A stretch of 64,000 nt of DNA, taken from positions 71,001-135,000 of the forward strand of contig NZ_AQUO01000002.1 of NCBI RefSeq assembly GCF_000371965.1. Direction: 5' to 3'. This document shows positions 8,931 through 17,511 of this stretch, piece after piece. Made by a program: the position numbers and the translations under genes. A model generated the notes under the pieces. The model was not told the DNA's origin. It ran no database searches and was given only the letters and a program-made list of their open reading frames with translations. The stretch is from Paracoccus sp. N5. Its GTDB lineage: Bacteria > Pseudomonadota > Alphaproteobacteria > Rhodobacterales > Rhodobacteraceae. Positions within the stretch are counted from its first letter, which is position 1. Each line of letters starts with the position of its first letter.

Positions 8931-9263
8931 ATGCCCAACGTCAAGATCTATGTCGACGAAACCCGCCTTGGCGCCTGCCGCGAGGCCATCGAGGATGCGC
9001 TGCCCCGGCTGCGCGACCTGCTTTGCGACGGGCTGGCGGTCGAGGCCAGCGCCTGCCAGATCGCCGCACTGCCGGTGCTGGGCCTGCCCGACCAGCCGCA
9101 GGTGAATGCCGAGCTGCTGATCCTGCCGCGCAGCGGCCGCACGCCGGAGCGGATCCGCGCCGTCGCCGGGACCATGCGGCAGATGCTGGAACAGGCCAGC
9201 GGCCTTAATGTCGCGGTGCGGGTGGGCATGCTGGACCCCGAAACCTATCTGGCGCTGAAATAG
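8931..9263 (+). CDS. Small N-terminal-proline protein, putative tautomerase
   Basis: A 110-residue protein beginning Met-Pro-Asn-Val-Lys-Ile-Tyr-Val. After Met removal Pro1 would be exposed, as in the 4-oxalocrotonate tautomerase/CHMI superfamily. The pattern of an opening beta strand, a helix (residues 12-33), a second strand ending LLILPRS and a second helix (TPERIRAVAGTMRQML) fits one beta-alpha-beta unit. It lies 7 nt after the dioxygenase stop and converges on the LysR gene with a 4-nt gap. It could tautomerise the ring-cleavage product, but this is inference. I do not recognise a named orthologue. Confidence 0.6.
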   Translation: MPNVKIYVDETRLGACREAIEDALPRLRDLLCDGLAVEASACQIAALPVLGLPDQPQVNAELLILPRSGRTPERIRAVAGTMRQMLEQASGLNVAVRVGMLDPETYLALK

Positions 9264-9267
9264 CCCC

Positions 9268-10218
9268 TCAGCCGCGCCGGCGCGTCACCTGCTGGTCGTG
9301 TTCCATCCGCGCGGTCAGCCGGGCGAATTCCTCGGTCAGGAAGGCGATGAGCTGGCGCATGGCCGGCGGGCCGGGCCGGCCCTCGGGCAAAAGCAGGCCC
9401 AATTGCCGCTCGGGGTGGTCGATGCGCAGCGGCAGCGCCTCCATCGGCACGCTGCGGCGCGACAGGAACACCACCGAATAGGGCAGCACGGTCAGCGCGT
9501 CCGACCCCGCCATCACCGACTGGATCGAGGCCAGCGTGCCGCCCGAGAAGCTGACGTTGAAATCCTCCTGCCCGATGGATTTCAGCGCCCGTTCCAGGTC
9601 GCGGTAAAGCGGGCTGTTGGCCGGCGGCGCAATCCAGGTATAGGGCGCCAGATCGGCCTGGGCGATGGCCTTGCGCCGGGTCAGCGGATGGCCGGCGCGG
9701 GCCGCGACCACGTTGCGGCTGGGCAGGACCGGGGTGAAGCTCAGCCCCGGCGGCACCTGGCTGGGATGCAGGGGCAGGATCGCCATGTCCAGGGTGCCGT
9801 TGCGCAAGGACGCCTCCAGCGTATCGACATAGCCATAGGACTGGTCGATCTGAACCTCGGGGTGGCGCATCTGGAAATCCGCGATCATGGTCGAGACCAC
9901 CCCGTCCATAAAGATCGGCGAGCCGCCGACCCGCAGCCGCCCGGCATGGCCCTTGCGGAAGCGCTGGACCAGCAGGCTGGCCTCCTGATTCGCGGCGCGG
10001 ATGCGGGCGCCGAACCGCGCCAGGCTCAGCCCCAGCTCGGTCGGGCGCAGCGGGCGGCGGCCGGGCTGGAACAGCGGCATGCCGATGCGCTTTTCCAGCA
10101 GCGCCATGCTGCGCGAGACCGAGGGCTGCGACTTGCCAAGCGCCTCGGCCCCCTCGGTCAGCCCGCCCTTCTCGACGATCACCGCCAGGATTTCCAGATG
10201 TTCGCTGTCTATTTTCAT
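9268..10218 (-). CDS. LysR-family transcriptional regulator of the aromatic block
   Basis: A 316-residue LTTR. The winged helix-turn-helix occupies residues 1-60 (HLEILAVIVEKGG, SQPSVSRSMALLEKRIG) and the periplasmic-binding-like effector domain follows from about 90. It is divergent from maleylacetate reductase and convergent with the tautomerase-like gene. The ATG at 10216-10218 abuts the motif ATAAC-N7-CATATTA, so bound regulator would cover its own start. No Shine-Dalgarno sequence is seen, so the mRNA may be leaderless. The same motif in front of the ABC and sulfatase operons suggests one regulon. Confidence 0.93.
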   Translation of the reverse strand: MKIDSEHLEILAVIVEKGGLTEGAEALGKSQPSVSRSMALLEKRIGMPLFQPGRRPLRPTELGLSLARFGARIRAANQEASLLVQRFRKGHAGRLRVGGSPIFMDGVVSTMIADFQMRHPEVQIDQSYGYVDTLEASLRNGTLDMAILPLHPSQVPPGLSFTPVLPSRNVVAARAGHPLTRRKAIAQADLAPYTWIAPPANSPLYRDLERALKSIGQEDFNVSFSGGTLASIQSVMAGSDALTVLPYSVVFLSRRSVPMEALPLRIDHPERQLGLLLPEGRPGPPAMRQLIAFLTEEFARLTARMEHDQQVTRRRG

Positions 10219-10235
10219 AACTTATTATCATATTA
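10215..10235. promoter_or_regulatory. Putative LysR operator, site 2 (lysR/maleylacetate reductase)
   Basis: ATAAC (10217-10221), seven bases, then CATATTA (10229-10235). This matches sites 1 and 3 at every fixed position. The region is a short AT-rich patch in GC-rich DNA. It overlaps the lysR start codon and lies 76 nt before the reductase start, an arrangement usual for autoregulated LysR genes with a divergent target. Confidence 0.65.
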
Positions 10236-10310
10236 TGTTTCGTTCATCCGATCAATATCTGTCTTTGGCCGGTGTAGCTTGCCTAAGACCAGGATCAGGG
10301 AGGAAAACCA

Positions 10311-11384
10311 GTGTCCTTTTTCCGCGAGGAATTCACCGCGCAATGCCCGGCCGTCCGGGTGCGGTTCGGCAGCGGCCTGCGCAACAGCATCGCCGACGAG
10401 ATCGACGCGCTCGGCGCCCGCCGCGCGCTGATCCTGACCACGCCGCAGCAGGCCGATATGGCCGAGGAATTCGCCGCGCTTTGCGGCGACCGCGTGGCGG
10501 GCCGGTTCACCGGGGCGGTCATGCACACGCCGGTCGAGGTTTCGGAACAGGCGACCGACCATGCCCGCAGCATCGGCGCCGACGTGCTGGTCGCGGTGGG
10601 CGGCGGCTCGACCACCGGCCTCGGCAAGGCCATCGCGCTGCGCACCGGCCTGCCGCAGATCGTCGTGCCCACCACCTATGCCGGCAGCGAGGCGACGCCG
10701 ATCCTGGGCCAGACCGAAAACGGGCTGAAGACCACGATCACCGACCGCCGGGTGCAGCCCGAGGTCATCCTCTACGATGCCGAGCTGGTCGCCACCCTGC
10801 CGGTGGCGATGACCGTGACCAGCGCGCTCAATGCCATGGCCCATGCCGCCGAGGGGCTTTACGCCCGCGACCGCTCGCCCCTGACCTCGCTGATGGCGGT
10901 CGAGGGGCTTCGCGCCTTTCGCGACGCCCTGCCCCGCGTCATCGCCACGCCCGGCGATCTGGCCGCGCGGGGCGAGACGCTGTATGGCGCCTGGCTTTGC
11001 GGCTCGGTGCTGGGCCAGGTCGGCATGGCGCTGCACCACAAGCTTTGCCACACGCTGGGCGGCAGCTTCGACCTGCCCCATGCCGAAACCCACGCGGTAA
11101 TCCTGCCCCATGCCATCGCCTATAACGCGCAGGCGGTGCCCGAACTGCTGGCGCCGGTGGCCGAGCTCTTTGGCGATGCCGATCCGGGCCGGGCGCTGCA
11201 CCGCTTCGCCCGCGAAAGCGGGGCGCCGCTGGCGCTGCGCGACCTGGGCCTGAAGGAGGCGGACCTGGACCGCGCCGCCGAGATCGCCACCCGCAACCCC
11301 TACTGGAACCCGCGCCCGGTCGAGCGCGACGCCCTGCGCCGGCTGCTGGCCGCCGCCTGGGCGGGCGAGGCGCCGGGCCGCTGA
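10311..11384 (+). CDS. Maleylacetate reductase (iron-type alcohol dehydrogenase family)
   Basis: A 357-residue NAD(P)H-dependent enzyme that reduces maleylacetate to 3-oxoadipate. The nucleotide-binding string GGGSTTGLGKA is at residues 97-107 and the family strings VPTTYAGSEATPI and TSALNAMAHAAEGLYA follow. The latter is diagnostic for maleylacetate reductases of the TfdF/MacA type as opposed to other iron ADHs. Metal-site residues are largely replaced in this subfamily. RBS GGGAGG lies at 10298-10303. Its product feeds PcaIJ and PcaF, encoded at 16311-18929. Confidence 0.92.
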   Translation: MSFFREEFTAQCPAVRVRFGSGLRNSIADEIDALGARRALILTTPQQADMAEEFAALCGDRVAGRFTGAVMHTPVEVSEQATDHARSIGADVLVAVGGGSTTGLGKAIALRTGLPQIVVPTTYAGSEATPILGQTENGLKTTITDRRVQPEVILYDAELVATLPVAMTVTSALNAMAHAAEGLYARDRSPLTSLMAVEGLRAFRDALPRVIATPGDLAARGETLYGAWLCGSVLGQVGMALHHKLCHTLGGSFDLPHAETHAVILPHAIAYNAQAVPELLAPVAELFGDADPGRALHRFARESGAPLALRDLGLKEADLDRAAEIATRNPYWNPRPVERDALRRLLAAAWAGEAPGR

Positions 11385-11440
11385 GCCACGCCCGCACCGG
11401 CAACCCTTTCGACGAAACCCTCTGGGAGGAGAGACCCCGA

Positions 11441-13198
11441 ATGACGGATATAACCACCGATGTGCTGATCATCGGCACCGGCCCGGCCGGCTCGGCCACC
11501 GCCGCGCTGCTGTCCAGCTACGGCATCGCCAACATGGCGGTGAACCGCTATCGCTGGCTGGCCAACACGCCCCGCGCCCATATCACCAACCAGCGCACCA
11601 TGGAGGTGCTGCGCGACCTTGGCCGCGAGGTCGAGGACGAGGCCTATATGTTCGCCACCCATCAGGAGCTGATGGGCGAGAACATCTTCTGCGAAAGCCT
11701 GGCCGGAGAGGAAATCGGCCGGCTGAAGGCCTGGGGCAACCATCCGCTGTCCAAGGCCGAGCACCTGATGTCCTCGCCCACCCGGATGAACGACCTGCCG
11801 CAGACCTATATGGAGCCCTTGCTGTTCAAGACCGCCTGCTCGCGCGGCACGCAGGGGCGGCTGTCCACCGAATACCTGCGCCACGAGCAGGACGAGACCG
11901 GCGTCACCACCACCTGCCGCGACCGGCTGACCGGGCAGGAGATCACCATCCGCTCGAAATACCTGATCGGCGCCGATGGCGGCAAGTCGCTGGTCGCCGA
12001 ACATGCCGGCCTGCCCTTCGAGGGCAGGATGGGCGTGGGCGGCTCGATGAACATCCTGTTCCGGGCCGACCTGTCGAAATACGTCGCGCACCGGCCCTCG
12101 GTGCTGTACTGGGTGATGCAGCCCGGCGCCGATGTCGGTGGCATCGGCATGGGGCTGGTGCGCATGGTGCGGCCCTGGAACGAATGGCTGATCGTCTGGG
12201 GCTATGACATCAACGGCCCCGAGCCCGAGGTGACCGAGGAATTCGCCACCGGCGTCGCCCGGCAGTTGGTCGGCGACCCCGAGTTGAAGATCGAGCTTCT
12301 GTCCGCCAATACCTGGACGGTGAACAATTTCTACGCCACCCGGACCTCGAACGGGCGGGTGTTCTGCATGGGCGACGCCATCCACCGGCATCCGCCGTCG
12401 AACGGGCTGGGCTCGAACACCTCGATCCAGGATGCGTTCAACCTGGCCTGGAAACTTGCCCTGGTGCTGAAGGGCCAGGCGGGCGAGCGGCTGCTGGACA
12501 GCTATGACGCCGAACGCGCGCCGGTGGCCCGGCAGATCGTCACCCGCGCCAACCAGTCCATCACCGAGACCGGCCCGATCTTCGCCGCGCTCGGCATGGC
12601 CGAGGGGGTGGACCCGGTGCAGATGCAGAAGAACCTGCAGGCCCGCACCGACGGCACGCCCGCGGCCGAGTTGCAGCGCGAGGCGATCCGCAAGGCCATC
12701 GCCTTCAAGAAATACGAATTCGACGCGCATGGCGTCGAGATGAACCAGCGCTACCGCTCGGATGCCGTAGTGACCGACGACCAGCTCGAGCCGGACTTCC
12801 AGCTCGACCCCGAACTGCATTACCAGCCGACCACCTGGCCGGGCGCCCGCCTGCCGCATGCCTGGCTTTACCGCCACGACGACGGGGCCGAGGTCTCGAC
12901 GCTGGACCTGTGCGGCCATGGCCGATTCACCCTGCTGACCGGCCTTGGCGGTGAAGCCTGGGCCGAGGCGGCCGGCAAGGTGGCGCGCGACCTGGGCATC
13001 GACCTGGTCGCCCATGTCATCGGCCCGCGCCAGGCCCATGTCGATCACAGCGGCGACTGGGCCCGCGCCTCGGAGATCAAGGATAACGGCTGCCTGCTGG
13101 TGCGTCCCGACCACCATGTCTGCTGGCGCGCGACCGGCCTTGTTCCCCAGCCCGAGGCCGAACTGTCGCGCGTGCTGCGCCAGGTGCTGGCGCGCTGA
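11441..13198 (+). CDS. FAD-dependent aromatic hydroxylase, TfdB/phenol monooxygenase-like
   Basis: A 585-residue class A flavoprotein monooxygenase that would add an ortho hydroxyl to a phenol using NAD(P)H and O2. The FAD fingerprint IIGTGPAGSA is at 10-19, the second motif GADGGKS at 177-183 and the third CMGDAIHRHPPSNGLG around 309-324. A C-terminal thioredoxin-like domain follows (FTLLTGLGGEAW). Length and the RAHITNQRTMEVLRDLG string match 2,4-dichlorophenol/phenol 2-monooxygenases. It is preceded by GGGAGGAGAG. Given the downstream enzymes, resorcinol or another dihydroxybenzene to hydroxyquinol is the likely step. The exact substrate is not readable. Confidence 0.85.
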   Translation: MTDITTDVLIIGTGPAGSATAALLSSYGIANMAVNRYRWLANTPRAHITNQRTMEVLRDLGREVEDEAYMFATHQELMGENIFCESLAGEEIGRLKAWGNHPLSKAEHLMSSPTRMNDLPQTYMEPLLFKTACSRGTQGRLSTEYLRHEQDETGVTTTCRDRLTGQEITIRSKYLIGADGGKSLVAEHAGLPFEGRMGVGGSMNILFRADLSKYVAHRPSVLYWVMQPGADVGGIGMGLVRMVRPWNEWLIVWGYDINGPEPEVTEEFATGVARQLVGDPELKIELLSANTWTVNNFYATRTSNGRVFCMGDAIHRHPPSNGLGSNTSIQDAFNLAWKLALVLKGQAGERLLDSYDAERAPVARQIVTRANQSITETGPIFAALGMAEGVDPVQMQKNLQARTDGTPAAELQREAIRKAIAFKKYEFDAHGVEMNQRYRSDAVVTDDQLEPDFQLDPELHYQPTTWPGARLPHAWLYRHDDGAEVSTLDLCGHGRFTLLTGLGGEAWAEAAGKVARDLGIDLVAHVIGPRQAHVDHSGDWARASEIKDNGCLLVRPDHHVCWRATGLVPQPEAELSRVLRQVLAR

Positions 13199-13281
13199 GC
13201 CCCGACCGCCGGGCGCGTTCCGCAAGGGCGCGCCCGGCGGCGCATCGCCTCGCGGCCTCCCGGCAGCGCATCGCGCTTGAT

Positions 13282-13300
13282 ATAACATCGCAACATATTA
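13282..13300. promoter_or_regulatory. Putative LysR operator, site 3 (sulfatase operon)
   Basis: ATAAC (13282-13286), seven bases, CATATTA (13294-13300), identical at all fixed positions to sites 1 and 2. It sits in the 239-nt gap between the hydroxylase and the sulfatase, about 138 nt before the sulfatase start. This implies a separate promoter for the sulfatase/FGE pair under the same regulator. Confidence 0.65.
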
Positions 13301-13437
13301 CCCGCCGATCATGTCATGCTGTGTCCGACCCACCTTTGCTAAGGCTGCGATGGGCGAGGAGGCCCGGAACGACAGGCCGGCACCAGCGGCACTGCCCTGC
13401 CGGGTCGTTCCTTCGAGAACAGGAGGAGGAGAATTTG

Positions 13438-15153
13438 ATGACGTCGAAAAGACTGGCCACCTTGCCGCGCCTTGCGCTGAGCGTGGCGACGCTGGCCATC
13501 GCCCATCCGGCGCTGGCGCAGGGCGCTCGCCCCAACATCGTGCTGATCGTTGTCGATGACATGGGCTATTCGGATCTGGGCGCCTTCGGCGGCGAGATCC
13601 CGACGCCGAACCTGGATGCGCTGGTCCAGGACGGCGTGCAGCTGACCAATTTCCACGTCGCGCCGACCTGCTCGCCGACACGGTCCATGCTGATGTCGGG
13701 CACCGACAACCATGTCGCCGGCCTGGGCAGCATGGCCGAGGAGATCCTGGACGAGCAGCGCGGCCATCCCGGCTACGAGGGCTATCTGAATGAGCGGGTT
13801 ATAAGCTTTCCCGAGGTGCTGCGCGACAGCGGCTATCACACCTATATCTCGGGCAAATGGCACCTGGGCGGCAAGGAGGGCCAGCGCCCGAACGCCCGCG
13901 GCTTCGAGCGATCCTTCGCCATGATGAACGGCGGCGCGCATCATTTCGACCAGACCGGCATGATCGAGGCGCTGCCCAAGGCGAACTATACCGCCGACGA
14001 CCAGCCGATCGAGCTGGGCGAGGATTTCACCTATTCGACGGATTACTTCACCACGCAGCTGATCGAGCAGATCGATTCGGCCGCAGACGACGCGCCCTTC
14101 TTCGGCTATCTGGCCTATACCGCACCGCATTGGCCCTTGCAGGCCCCGGACGAATCCATCGCGCTGTTCAGGGGCAAATACGACGCCGGCTATGACGCGA
14201 TCCGCGACGCGCGGCTGGCGCGGATGCGCGAGCTGGGCCTGATCGGCCCCGACGTGCAGCCGAATACCGCCCCCGACCTGTGGCCGCATTGGAACGAGTT
14301 CGACGAGGCGCAGCGCGCCACCGAGGCCCGCAAGATGGAGGTCTATGCCGCCATGATCCACGAGGTCGACCAGAATGTCGGCCGCCTTGTCGATCACCTG
14401 AAGCAGAAGGGCGAATACGAGGACACCATCTTCATCTTCTTCTCGGACAACGGCGCCGAGGGCCAGCTGCCCGAGAACATCATGGGCGGCCGGAACAAGG
14501 AATGGATCGACCGGGCCTTCGACAATTCGTTGGAGAACCTCGGCAAGCAAGGCTCGTATTTCGGTTATGGTCCCAGCTGGGCCTCGGTCAGCCAGACGCC
14601 GTTCCGCATGGTCAAGGGCTATACCTACGAGGGCGGCACCCGCTCGCCCGCCTTCATCTCCTATCCCGGCTGGAAGAATGGCGAACGGCTGGACCAGTTC
14701 GTGCATGTCACCGACATTGCGCCCACGCTCTTGGACCTGGCCGGCGCCACGCCGCCCGCGCAACGCGACGGCACTGCGCTGGCGCCGATGACCGGCCATT
14801 CGTTGCGGCCCTGGCTGGAGGGCCGGGCCGAGACCGCCCGCCCGCAGGACGAGCCGGTCTGCACCGAGCTTTTCGGCCGCGTCTCGGTCTGGAAGGACAG
14901 CTGGAAGATGGTGCATAGCAACAAGCCCTGGGGCACCGGCGATTTCGAGCTGTTCGACATCAAGGCCGACCCGGCCGAGAATCGCGACCTGGCGGCGGAT
15001 CAGCCCGAAAGGCTGGCGGAACTGAAGGCCGACTGGCAGAATTGCCAGGAACGCTTCGGCATCTACTGGAACGAGGGGCTGGCACCGCAGATGGTCTATT
15101 CCAACGAGGCCGAATACCTGTTCCCGCGCCCGCATCTGGCCGGCGCCAACTGA
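13438..15153 (+). CDS. Exported Cys-type arylsulfatase
   Basis: A 571-residue sulfatase that would hydrolyse aryl sulfate esters in the periplasm. A Sec-like signal (residues 1-28, ending HPALAQ) precedes PNIVLIVVDDMGYSD with metal-binding Asp40/Asp41. The modification site CSPTR starts at Cys78, the residue converted to formylglycine. HLGGKEGQRPNARGFE and the late FSDNGAEGQ supply further active-site residues. The ATG at 13438 has GGAGGAGGAG immediately upstream. The next gene encodes the modifying enzyme. Freed phenol could enter the hydroxylase/dioxygenase route. Freed sulfate is a possible sulfur source. Confidence 0.93.
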   Translation: MTSKRLATLPRLALSVATLAIAHPALAQGARPNIVLIVVDDMGYSDLGAFGGEIPTPNLDALVQDGVQLTNFHVAPTCSPTRSMLMSGTDNHVAGLGSMAEEILDEQRGHPGYEGYLNERVISFPEVLRDSGYHTYISGKWHLGGKEGQRPNARGFERSFAMMNGGAHHFDQTGMIEALPKANYTADDQPIELGEDFTYSTDYFTTQLIEQIDSAADDAPFFGYLAYTAPHWPLQAPDESIALFRGKYDAGYDAIRDARLARMRELGLIGPDVQPNTAPDLWPHWNEFDEAQRATEARKMEVYAAMIHEVDQNVGRLVDHLKQKGEYEDTIFIFFSDNGAEGQLPENIMGGRNKEWIDRAFDNSLENLGKQGSYFGYGPSWASVSQTPFRMVKGYTYEGGTRSPAFISYPGWKNGERLDQFVHVTDIAPTLLDLAGATPPAQRDGTALAPMTGHSLRPWLEGRAETARPQDEPVCTELFGRVSVWKDSWKMVHSNKPWGTGDFELFDIKADPAENRDLAADQPERLAELKADWQNCQERFGIYWNEGLAPQMVYSNEAEYLFPRPHLAGAN

Positions 15154-15214
15154 GGCCATGCAATCCGGCCCGGGGGGCATCGCCGCCCCCCGGACCTTAC
15201 GGAAAGGACCGGCC

Positions 15215-16108
15215 ATGACCCTTGCCCGCCATCCCGACCTCGGCGACATGCTGCCCGTCCCGGGCGGCCGCTTCCTAATGGGCTCGGACCGCTTCTATCC
15301 CGAGGAACGCCCCGTCCGCCCGGCCGAGGTCGGGGCCTTTCTCATCGACCGCCATCCGGTCACCAATGCCGCATTCGCCCGCTTCGTCGCCGCGACCGGC
15401 CATGTCACCCAGGCCGAGCGGCCGCAGCCGCATCCCTCGATCCCCGGCCGCATGGTCGAGCCCTGTTCGGCGGTCTTTACCCCGCCGCTGCCCGGCATGG
15501 TGCTGAAGGGCCCGGCCAGCTGGTGGCGGCTGGTGCCCGGCGCCTGCTGGAAGCACCCGGCTGGCCCGGGCAGCGACCTTGCCGGGATCGAGGATCACCC
15601 GGTGGTGCATGTCGCGCTGGCCGATGCGCTGGCCTATGCCGAATGGGCCGGCAAGGCGCTGCCGACCGAGGCGGAATGGGAATTCGCCGCGCGCGGCGGG
15701 CTCGCGGGCGCGGAATTTGCCTGGGGCGACAGCCTGACGCCGGACGGCCGGCACATGGCGAATACCTGGCAGGGCGCCTTTCCCTTCGTCAACGACCTCG
15801 AGGACGGTTTCGCCCGCACCTCTCCGGTCGGTAGTTTCCCGGCCAATGGCTACGGGCTGTTCGACATGATCGGCAATGTCTGGGAATGGACGGTGGACGA
15901 ATACGCCGCGCCCCGGGCCGAGCCGGCGCGCAGCTGCTGCCGCAAGCCGGCGGCGGCGGCCGGCAGCACCGAGACCAAGGTCATCAAGGGCGGCTCCTAT
16001 CTCTGCGCGCCGAACTATTGCCAGCGCTACCGTCCCGCCGCCCGCCACCCGCAGCAGACCGACATGACCACCGGCCATCTGGGCTTTCGCTGCATCCGGC
16101 GGCTATAG
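15215..16108 (+). CDS. Formylglycine-generating enzyme (SUMF1/FGE family)
   Basis: A 297-residue copper oxidase that converts the CSPTR cysteine of sulfatases to formylglycine. Family strings are VPGGRFLMGSD (15-25), LPTEAEWEFAARGG (149-162), FDMIGNVWEWT (216-226) and GGSYLCAPNYCQRYRPAAR (259-277). Cys264 and Cys269 in the last string match the copper-ligand pair of true FGEs. I chose 15215 over the upstream ATG at 15158 because GGAAAGGA precedes it and MLPVPGGRF should lie near the start. Pairing with the sulfatase 61 nt upstream strongly implies a dedicated maturase. Confidence 0.93.
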   Translation: MTLARHPDLGDMLPVPGGRFLMGSDRFYPEERPVRPAEVGAFLIDRHPVTNAAFARFVAATGHVTQAERPQPHPSIPGRMVEPCSAVFTPPLPGMVLKGPASWWRLVPGACWKHPAGPGSDLAGIEDHPVVHVALADALAYAEWAGKALPTEAEWEFAARGGLAGAEFAWGDSLTPDGRHMANTWQGAFPFVNDLEDGFARTSPVGSFPANGYGLFDMIGNVWEWTVDEYAAPRAEPARSCCRKPAAAAGSTETKVIKGGSYLCAPNYCQRYRPAARHPQQTDMTTGHLGFRCIRRL

Positions 16109-16234
16109 CGGGCTGCCGGAAAGGGTTCCGAACGGCCGCCGAGGCGGAAATCGTTCCGGATTCGGCAAAGCTCGCCTGAAAATGGGGGCTTCCGGTCGGT
16201 TTCAGGCGGTTGTCCCGGTCCCCCGGCCCGGGCT

Positions 16235-16255
16235 CTCCGGTCGGGCGGAGTTTTT
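16235..16255 (+). terminator. Rho-independent terminator after the sulfatase/FGE operon
   Basis: Stem CTCCG (16235-16239) and CGGAG (16246-16250) with a six-base loop, followed by TTTTT (16251-16255). It lies about 130 nt after the FGE stop and before the convergent pcaF end, facing plus-strand transcription. Confidence 0.7.
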
Positions 16256-16310
16256 CAGCAGCCTTGTAGCCGCGCGGCGGGCGCGGTCAGCTCCCGCCGC
16301 CGCCAGCGGG

Positions 16311-17510
16311 CTAGACCCGCTCCAGCGCGATGGCGATGCCCTGGCCGACGCCGATGCACATGGTCGAAAGCGACCGCCGCCCGCCCGTCAGCGCCAATTC
16401 CAGCGCCGCCGTGCCGGTGATCCGGGCGCCGGACATGCCCAAGGGATGCCCCAGCGCGATGGCGCCGCCGTTCGGATTCACGCGCGGATCGTCTTCGGCG
16501 ATGCCCAGCTGGCGCAGCGTGGCGATGCCTTGCGCGGCAAAGGCCTCATTGAGCTCGATCACGTCGAAATCCGCCGCGGTCAGGCCTAGCCGGTCCATCA
16601 GCTTCTGCGACGCCGGCGCCGGGCCGATGCCCATGATGCGCGGCGGCACCCCCGCCGTCGCCCCGCCCAGCACGCGGGCGATGGGGGTCAGCCCGTGCTT
16701 CTTCGCCGCCGCCTCCGAGGCCAGGATCAGCGCCGCCGCCCCGTCGTTCACCCCCGAGGCATTGCCGGCCGTGACCGAGCCGTTCGGGAACAGCGGCCGC
16801 AGCTTGGCCAGCGCCTCGGCCGTGGTGGCGCGGGGATGCTCGTCGGTATCGACCGAGAGCGGCTCGCCCTTGCGCTGCGGCACCGCGACCGGCGTGATCT
16901 CGCGCGCCAGCCGGCCATTGGCGATGGCCGCCGCGGCCTTGGCTTGCGAGGCCAGCGCCATCGCGTCCTGCGCCTCGCGCGAGACGCCGTAATCGTCGGC
17001 GACGTTCTCGCCGGTCTGCGGCATCGAGTCGGTGCCATAGGCGGCATGCATCGCCGGGTTGACGAAGCGCCAGCCAATGGTGGTGTCGTGGATCTCGGCA
17101 TGGCGGCTGAAGGCGGTCTCGGCCTTGGGCAGCACGAAGGGCGCCCGCGACATCGACTCGACGCCGCCGGCAATCATCAGCTCGGCCTCGCCCGCCGCGA
17201 TCTGGCGCGCCGCGACCAGCACCGCATCCATGCCCGAGCCGCAAAGCCGGTTGATCGTCGTGCCCGGCACCTCCAGCGGCAGCCCGGCCAGCAGCACGGC
17301 CATGCGGGCGACGTTGCGATTGTCCTCGCCGGCTTGGTTGGCGCAGCCATAGATCACGTCGTCGACCGCCTGCCAGTCGAGCCCCGCATGGCGCGCCATC
17401 AGCACGCGCAAGGGAACGGCGCCCAGGTCGTCGGCCCGCACCGGGGCCAGCGCGCCGCCGAAGCGGCCGATGGGGGTGCGGATATAGTCGCAGATGAAGA
17501 CTTCGGTCAT
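16311..17510 (-). CDS. pcaF: 3-oxoadipyl-CoA thiolase
   Basis: A 399-residue thiolase that cleaves 3-oxoadipyl-CoA with CoA to succinyl-CoA and acetyl-CoA, the last step of the 3-oxoadipate pathway. The acyl-accepting Cys90 lies in INRLCGSGMDAV, His355 in GGAIALGHPLG and Cys385 in MCIGVGQG. The opening MTEVFICDYIRTPIGRFGG is the PcaF form, distinct from biosynthetic acetoacetyl-CoA thiolases. It begins 1 nt after the pcaJ stop, in one operon pcaIJF. Confidence 0.95.
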   Translation of the reverse strand: MTEVFICDYIRTPIGRFGGALAPVRADDLGAVPLRVLMARHAGLDWQAVDDVIYGCANQAGEDNRNVARMAVLLAGLPLEVPGTTINRLCGSGMDAVLVAARQIAAGEAELMIAGGVESMSRAPFVLPKAETAFSRHAEIHDTTIGWRFVNPAMHAAYGTDSMPQTGENVADDYGVSREAQDAMALASQAKAAAAIANGRLAREITPVAVPQRKGEPLSVDTDEHPRATTAEALAKLRPLFPNGSVTAGNASGVNDGAAALILASEAAAKKHGLTPIARVLGGATAGVPPRIMGIGPAPASQKLMDRLGLTAADFDVIELNEAFAAQGIATLRQLGIAEDDPRVNPNGGAIALGHPLGMSGARITGTAALELALTGGRRSLSTMCIGVGQGIAIALERV

Positions 17511-17511
17511 G

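Noticed and set aside
11300..13288. Long minus-strand frame opposite the TfdB-like hydroxylase
   Set aside because: It is a mirror of a well-supported gene with high third-position GC on the plus strand.
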